DNA of 64,000 bases from Eumeta japonica (taxonomy: Eukaryota > Arthropoda > Insecta > Lepidoptera > Psychidae). Each line of letters starts with the position of its first letter. The first letter of the stretch is position 1. This document shows positions 61,401 to 64,000 of this stretch, piece by piece. The position numbers were made by a program, and so were the translations under genes. The stretch lies in NCBI GenBank assembly GCA_005406025.1, contig BGZK01000476.1, forward strand, positions 1 to 64,000, given 5' to 3'. The notes beneath the pieces were generated by a model. It made no database searches and was not told where the DNA came from. It saw nothing but the letters and a program-made list of their open reading frames with translations.

Positions 61401-62876
61401 AGCTGGAGGACTACGAGCGGAGGCACTACGTGCTGCCGGACGACTTCGAGTTGGGGAAGAACGATGAATATGTAGCCCTGCCGGACGGCGTGGTCAATCC
61501 CAACTTTGACAGCAACATTGTGAACCTTAGACGTGCCGACGTAAACTTTAACTTGGATGACATCATTTTACCGGCGGGGATGGTGGTCACGGGTAAGCCA
61601 GTTATGTAGATAAAATGCTTGTATTTTCTAACTTAAAACAAATATTATTCGACGAATTTGCAGGAGTGCGTTTTACACAATTACTTAATGGTGGCATAGC
61701 ATTGATGGTTGAAGGATCTAAAGCCTTTGATGATATTGGAAATTTTAAATTTTCTTCTGAACGGCAATGGTTTTCAAATACTAATTATTTAAGGTAAGGC
61801 TTTTATGTATTTCTTAATAATAAGTACTTAAATTACTATAATACTAATTGCAATACTAATTGAAAGTATGGCGTTATATATAACTTACTGTTGTTTTAAA
61901 TTATTATTTAATTATAAGAGACACCTATTTCTACGTGTTATGAAAGTCATAAATTGTCTTATAAGTCTTTAACATAAAAGCTTACCTACAACATGCATCA
62001 TGCAACCCGCCGCTGGCCCTCGAATCTGCCCCTCCACTACGAATCTCTATCCAAAGAATGGAATATTGATACGAGAGGATTGACAGATGTCGAACACCTA
62101 AGCTAATGTTCATTCTTTAATTATCTTATTCCGCTAATCGTTATATTCTTAATTTCTACGTACGTTCCATGCCAACCAGGCACATATTCAAGAAACTGCA
62201 GACAGTCACATACATCAGGGCGTAAGGAGTGTTAAAAACAACCGACAAATGCGGACCCAACCTCGCTACGCGAACCGCTGTCATGCAATACGTCAAAGGG
62301 TGACGAAAGCATACTTAGCATGCTTTCGTTACCCGTAGTTCGCTTAGCAAGGTTTTTCTTAAACCATGATTTTCTTAAAAAAGAATTAGCTATCTACTAA
62401 TAGTAAATATATAATAGTAAATTTTAAAGCTGTTTGTCCATAAAAAAAAATGCTATAAAAGTGAACACGTTTGATTAGATTTAACTATAAAAATAAAGGC
62501 ACCTTTTTACAGCAGATCCCTCTTTGTGTGAACACATATCTTGATATATTCAAACTTTTAGGTTTGTTTTGAATATATTTCCCTATTAATGTTATTCCAT
62601 TTGACATACATGTGGAATAGATTGTGATACATGCTTTAAAATCCCGAGATAGAAATGTATTTATCAATTCAAACCTGTCTATGTAAAGAATTATTAAAAT
62701 ATACAAAAATTATTTTATTTTCCTTCAAATTTTATCTGTTTTTCTGTGTCTGTTGTATTAATTTCAGAAACGGCTTAACCGACCTAAAATATTGGGCGAT
62801 TCACAGCAAGTGCGCGTACTCGAAAACGCTCGAAGCACCTCGGTCACAGCTACGCTCGGTAACAGAGCCTAGCTAG
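45965..62876 (+). CDS. Secreted insect protein, 8 exons, 584 aa, DUF4803-like
   Basis: Joined exons: 45965-46483, 46557-46698, 57521-57658, 58848-59014, 59126-59358, 61276-61592, 61664-61793, 62768-62876. All introns are GT..AG and every junction keeps frame (1755 coding bases including the stop). The first in-frame ATG is 45965; TTG at 45956 only extends the open frame. Residues 1-21 form a signal peptide (LFFVQAFILVLPCVHS, cut likely before DP). Residues 22-220 are helical and charged. Residues 221-400 carry most cysteines. V-[IV]-T-G-[IV]-R-F occurs at about 401 and 503. Sequons NIT, NKT and NGS fit secretion. From memory this resembles DUF4803, an insect family of unknown role. Main doubts: the weak donor of exon 3, and whether exon 8 is really terminal. 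Confidence 0.8.
46557..46698 (+). CDS. Exon 2
   Basis: Acceptor ATTGTTTTAG|GCAAAC and donor CATG|GTATGT; 142 bases, leaving one base (G) for the next codon. It encodes HCELGISHYKILYETYNTAV then KATVMILYSYKYLQQGDH. The intron before it is only 73 bases. Confidence 0.85.
46975..49950 (-). mobile_element. Jockey/CR1-like LINE, nearly whole ORF2, inside intron 2
   Basis: On the minus strand, reading from 49950 down: endonuclease remnants (about 49800-49250), then the RT N-terminal part at 48774-48553 with NLEDIIKAFKSLDMKKSAEL. The RT core at 48421-48080 contains GFKWGRSTIDAGIKLVEKIF and VLCHLSKTFDYVNHETLIRK, followed by a post-catalytic region with many stops. The 3' end at 46976-47010 reads, on the + strand, AATTCAAATTCAAAATATCTT. 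At about 3 kb it spans most of ORF2. It is dead and lies antisense to the host gene. Tails of the same family occur at 31080-31560 and 40335-40730. Confidence 0.75.
50690..52345 (+). mobile_element. LINE with RT domain, sense in intron 2, catalytic motif damaged
   Basis: The + strand reads DRRSDGIPASFMQRCAEVLF, FPLYWKTAHIIPIHKSGGKS and FENYRPISILSCFAKLIETF (frame 50784-51074). After a frameshift it continues with VYTDFSKTFDKVYH and SGIPQGLHFSPLLFNIFIND. The catalytic box reads YADN at 51393-51404 where Y/F-x-DD is required. A frameshifted C-terminus follows to about 52130 (RLSNDLRVDAGAGDVDVFDC). The copy ends in a TACTG-rich tail and AATAAAATAAAAA near 52340. Confidence 0.75.
52350..54100. 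other. Intronic sequence with possible decayed coding patch
   Basis: Mostly AT-rich. On the minus strand of about 52770-52915 a short protein-like run reads CDIILFPLNIDAPIGNGSYA then HCNLHVCQNYESENKAMEAA, ended by stops. Family unknown. A small GC-rich patch at 53930-54020 has no recognisable content. Confidence 0.3.
54114..54440 (-). CDS. Open frame of 108 codons, unknown, intronic
   Basis: An open minus-strand frame with protein-like segments (KNHEEFIETMLKLFNTMN, NREFSPRVIDFECPYHKS). It starts with a hydrophobic stretch containing several Cys. It is AT-rich, lies antisense in intron 2 between LINE remnants, and no domain is recognised. More likely a transposon remnant or a chance frame than a host gene. 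Confidence 0.2.
   Translation of the reverse strand: MYQLFLCFIQDFVLFCIICGEFSNIKSKKFLWKHISFVENIRHKNHEEFIETMLKLFNTMNCRISFKTNREFSPRVIDFECPYHKSIIKNMMGYTPYGINHAIFRIYS
54590..54860 (+). repeat. Dispersed repeat in intron 2
   Basis: Phrases TCCAAGGCACCTAGTC, AGATCTGGTGATGGGATTCC and GGAAGCCACAGACCTCC resemble a noncoding repeat that I associate with lepidopteran genomes. Class unknown. Confidence 0.35.
55585..55980 (+). mobile_element. LINE RT tail, second copy of the 31605-32390 family
   Basis: Words are shared, with substitutions, with 32060-32240, for example ACAAATCTATAGAGCGAATG and ATCAAAAAAGAGCAAAATTT. The reading frame is destroyed. It is a 5'-truncated copy, sense to the host gene. Confidence 0.65.
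56390..57115 (+). mobile_element. Jockey-like LINE C-terminal remnant
   Basis: The + strand about 56535-56610 reads KMFGVLNRARLYFKADHHLL then FYKA, matching the family's K-x-LGVL-x-K-x-R-x-F...LLTLYKAQVRP. Scattered later blocks end near 57000 with KKRAYSLKRQRR. Many stops and frameshifts. Confidence 0.5.
57521..57658 (+). CDS. Exon 3: GC-rich 46-codon exon, possible cassette
   Basis: Acceptor GTTGACAG|ACGCTT; the first two bases complete the Asp codon begun by exon 2. It encodes AWEAELRDVRTDYVQTVASI, SAAARAVMARSSRAVSRCDP and RIYIRG. The donor that keeps frame with exon 4 is the weak G|GTTCGA at 57659. An alternative at 57644 (GTATTT) is also in phase and five codons shorter. The strong-looking GTGAGC at 57625 would shift exon 4 into a frame that soon meets a stop. 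Because 138 is divisible by 3, skipping the exon also leaves an open frame. The CDP...I-x-G spacing fits my memory of DUF4803 members, supporting inclusion. Confidence 0.6.
58145..58280. repeat. Dispersed repeat fragment (ATCTCTGGAACTACTGAA type)
   Basis: GGATGTAATCTCTGGAACTA at 58192-58211, followed by CTGAATTCAAGAATT, resembles a phrase common in lepidopteran dispersed repeats. The overlapping minus frame 58323-58141 is not supported as a gene. Confidence 0.35.
58565..58652. repeat. Long near-perfect hairpin 195 bases before exon 4
   Basis: 58577-58597 (21 bases, ending ATCGATAACCT-like CTCGATAACCT) and 58612-58632 are exact reverse complements around a 14-base loop, ATTCGCTAACGAGA. Outside them a further 12-base arm (ATGAAATGGTGT, 58565-58576) pairs with ACGCCATTTCAT (58640-58651) with one mismatch, after a 7-base bulge. 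The total stem is about 33 pairs, in the size range of a pre-miRNA or a small foldback transposon. Confidence 0.75.
58848..59014 (+). CDS. Exon 4
   Basis: Acceptor TTTTTTTTTCAATTCCAG|GT and donor GCG|GTAAGC, 167 bases. It encodes SNYINYSFRILYVSIGGAMR, LAEKKYVRPWPRTEIFCYGT and VSDCTQRRVIKGCLA, with three cysteines that suggest disulfides in the secreted product. Confidence 0.85.
59126..59358 (+). CDS. Exon 5
   Basis: Acceptor GTTTGTTTCAG|GCTCCT; 233 bases ending AATCG|GTGACT and leaving two bases. It encodes APGSGRRYKAIIERGGFLDF to ...YNNYACICTEP...SDVANN, with three Cys and the sequon NKT. Reading through the donor gives a stop at once (TGA at 59360-59362). Splicing to 61276 restores frame and joins ANN-R to VITGIRF. 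Confidence 0.85.
59615..59880 (-). other. GC-richer intronic patch, unknown
   Basis: A 73-codon minus frame (59838-59617) in a GC-richer patch within intron 5. No family recognised; it may be transposon-derived. AATAAA-like words flank it on both strands. Confidence 0.25.
60561..60700. mobile_element. 140-bp MITE-like element
   Basis: Left end CTATGGGCGTACCCAG (60561-60576) and right end CTGGGTACGCCTATG (60686-60700) are inverted repeats with one mismatch. The inside is noncoding with G- and C-rich runs. A compact nonautonomous element in intron 5. Confidence 0.65.
61276..61592 (+). CDS. Exon 6: GC-rich core with the two V-x-TG-x-RF motifs at its ends
   Basis: Acceptor CACTACCAG|CGTCATC and donor ACGG|GTAAGC, 317 bases, markedly richer in GC than its neighbours. 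It encodes VITGIRFRTRWAITYLEVQE at the start and IILPAGMVVTG at the end, with the sequon NGS between. Spacing suggests two related modules in the protein. The upstream pyrimidine tract is modest. Another AG at 61298 would not keep frame with exon 5. Confidence 0.85.
61664..61793 (+). CDS. Exon 7
   Basis: Acceptor CGAATTTGCAG|GAGTGC and donor TTAAG|GTAAGG, 130 bases. It encodes VRFTQLLNGGIALMVEGSKA then FDDIGNFKFSSERQWFSNTN YLR. It completes the second VVTGVRF motif across the intron. Confidence 0.85.
62258..62350. repeat. Nested stem-loops in intron 7
   Basis: GGGTGACGAAAGCAT (62298-62312) pairs with ATGCTTTCGTTACCC (62320-62334), 14 of 15, around a 7-base loop. Outside, CCTCGCTACGCGAAC (about 62261-62275) pairs with GTTCGCTTAGCAAGG (about 62338-62352), 13 of 15. 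Probably a palindromic mobile-element end. Confidence 0.6.
62768..62876 (+). CDS. Exon 8: C-terminal exon with stop
   Basis: Acceptor TTGTATTAATTTCAG|AAACGG. It encodes NGLTDLKYWAIHSKCAYSKT, LEAPRSQLRSVTEPS and then a TAG at 62874. A GGTAACA at 62856 is a possible donor, so the last five codons could be intron and the gene might continue beyond. The nearby poly(A) signal favours termination here. Confidence 0.75.
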
Positions 62877-62931
62877 CCAATCGTTTGATGTATTTATATC
62901 TAAACGAGCTAAAAGCAAAGTGTTTCCTAAC

Positions 62932-62937
62932 AATAAA
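62932..62937 (+). terminator. Poly(A) signal AATAAA of the gene
   Basis: A canonical AATAAA 55 bases after the stop codon of exon 8. AATAAA is frequent in AT-rich DNA, so support comes mainly from its position. Confidence 0.5.
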
Positions 62938-63063
62938 CAATTTATACACGTTGTAATTATCTTACCAAGGCCAAAATAATCGTTTTTAGAATTTTCGCCA
63001 GTTTACCTGTGAGTTTGTGCCCGCTAATCACAGAAATGCCTTAACTAATTTGAATGCGGTTTT

Positions 63064-63068
<5 letters not shown>

Positions 63069-63116
<48 letters not shown>
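63069..63116. repeat. (AT)24 microsatellite
   Basis: An uninterrupted run of 24 AT units. Confidence 0.95.
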
Positions 63117-63120
<4 letters not shown>

Positions 63121-63179
63121 GCAAGCTTTTCGTAATATTTAGTGTTTGTTTCATTACAATCGGTTCACAGACAAACATT

Positions 63180-63690
63180 TTCTGTATATTTTTGAACTTT
63201 TCGAGCTAAAAATATGGAAGACAGTTGAACCTACTGACTATCCCTAAAACTTCACGCTGAGATATTTATCGATGAGTTTTTTAAACTCCTGCAGTTGTAA
63301 ATACTGTATCTTAATTTTTGAGCTTTTCTAGCTAAAAAATTTGAAAAAGCATCGACCTTGAAGACCATTCCTAAAACTTCTCGCTATGATATTTATACAT
63401 GGATTTTTGAACTCCCCGACTTCAAAAATATAATGGAATCAAAGCGTAAAGTCTTATCTTTAAGCTCAAAAACTCTAGAAACGGTCGACCTTATAGACCA
63501 TTACTGAAACTGTTTGCTACTTTCGATTTCAATATTTAGTCTTCCTTATTGAGTTTGAACTCAATACATCGATTTTTGTACTTTTTCAAGCTACTCTAGC
63601 TCAAAAATGTAATTATAATAAGTTTTCAGCTCCTTGAGTTCAAACTTCTAGTTTTATTTAATTAAAACGCTATTTTTTAATTTCTCTTTC
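63180..63690. repeat. Dispersed repeat with internal repetition, relative of 15600-15860
   Basis: Similar phrases recur at roughly 130-base steps: TTTTCGAGCTAAAAATATGG (63198), TTTTCTAGCTAAAAAATTTG (about 63325) and TTAAGCTCAAAAACTCTAG (63460). Each is followed by a GTTGAACCT/ATCGACCTT-like word and CATTCCTAAAACTTC-like sequence. Thus the family is itself built from diverged tandem units. Confidence 0.5.
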
Positions 63691-63943
63691 TTTACCAGAA
63701 TTTTGTTAACTATGTTTTTCGAACAAAACAACCAATTTTAATGCAATTTACAACGATCGACATTGTTTTTTAAAGAAAACAACTGATTAGGTTTAGAATT
63801 TATCAGTGGAGTAGTTTAAATAGTATTCTAAAAGAGGAATTATTGAAAAAAATAATTGTGTTATTACTATTTATCTCGTAATTAAAGCCTCCTAGTAAAC
63901 TCTACTTTATATATAAAAAATTTAAACAACAATTTTGTAATCC

Positions 63944-63980
63944 ATGTCCGCGGACGAAGCCGCAAGAACAACTAGTGTAT
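63944..63980 (-). repeat. Dispersed repeat head, CTAGTTGTTCTTGCGGCTT type
   Basis: GTCCGCGGACGAAGCCGCAA and GAACAACTAGT form the reverse of the repeat head at 21133. The body would extend towards lower coordinates. Confidence 0.45.
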
Positions 63981-64000
63981 CTCGACGCTTTCATAAGCCT

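Noticed and set aside
1..64000. CRISPR arrays, operons, prophage or bacterial systems
   Set aside because: No regularly spaced direct repeats, no tightly packed genes and clear eukaryotic introns and retroelements throughout.

Overview
The window looks like a stretch of insect nuclear genome, most likely a moth or butterfly. The background is strongly AT-rich, introns have GT..AG borders, and there is no operon structure. Decayed jockey-like and RTE-type LINEs, mariner relatives, a tRNA-derived SINE and several dispersed families with ends I associate with Lepidoptera are present (for example a family bounded by AGGGTTCCGTA). The species assignment is inference.

Only one protein-coding gene can be built with confidence. 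It lies on the + strand at 45965-62876: eight exons joined by GT..AG introns with consistent phases, encoding a predicted secreted protein of 584 residues. It has a signal peptide, three N-glycosylation sequons, a cysteine-bearing middle part and two copies of a V-[IV]-T-G-[IV]-R-F motif about 100 residues apart. From memory it resembles the insect secreted family DUF4803, whose function I do not know. Intron 2 is about 10.8 kb and full of dead LINEs on both strands. Exon 3 is an in-frame 46-codon, GC-rich exon with a weak donor that could be skipped.

Layout. 0.3-5 kb: RTE fragment, a jockey-like LINE split by a mariner, and a second jockey copy. 5-12 kb: short repeats, a Ty3/gypsy integrase remnant, small LINE scraps. 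13-16 kb: an inverted-repeat complex of an unclassified family that recurs at 63.2-63.7 kb. 16-24 kb: copies of the AGGGTTCCGTA family, a few weak exon candidates. 24-27.5 kb: a palindromic MITE-like element, a full-span dead mariner, a LINE scrap. 28-37 kb: mostly unique sequence with repeated GC-rich, CpG-rich islands (29.7, 30.5, 33.5, 35.5-36.7 kb) that may be regulatory, plus two LINE pieces and a SINE. 37-45 kb: LINE tails, a stem-loop, and a 1.3-kb GC-rich gag-like LINE ORF1 remnant. 45.9-62.9 kb: the gene. 63-64 kb: an (AT)24 microsatellite and dispersed repeats.

All transposable elements seen are broken by stops, frameshifts or lost catalytic residues. I found no CRISPR array, rRNA, canonical tRNA or bacterial-type operon.
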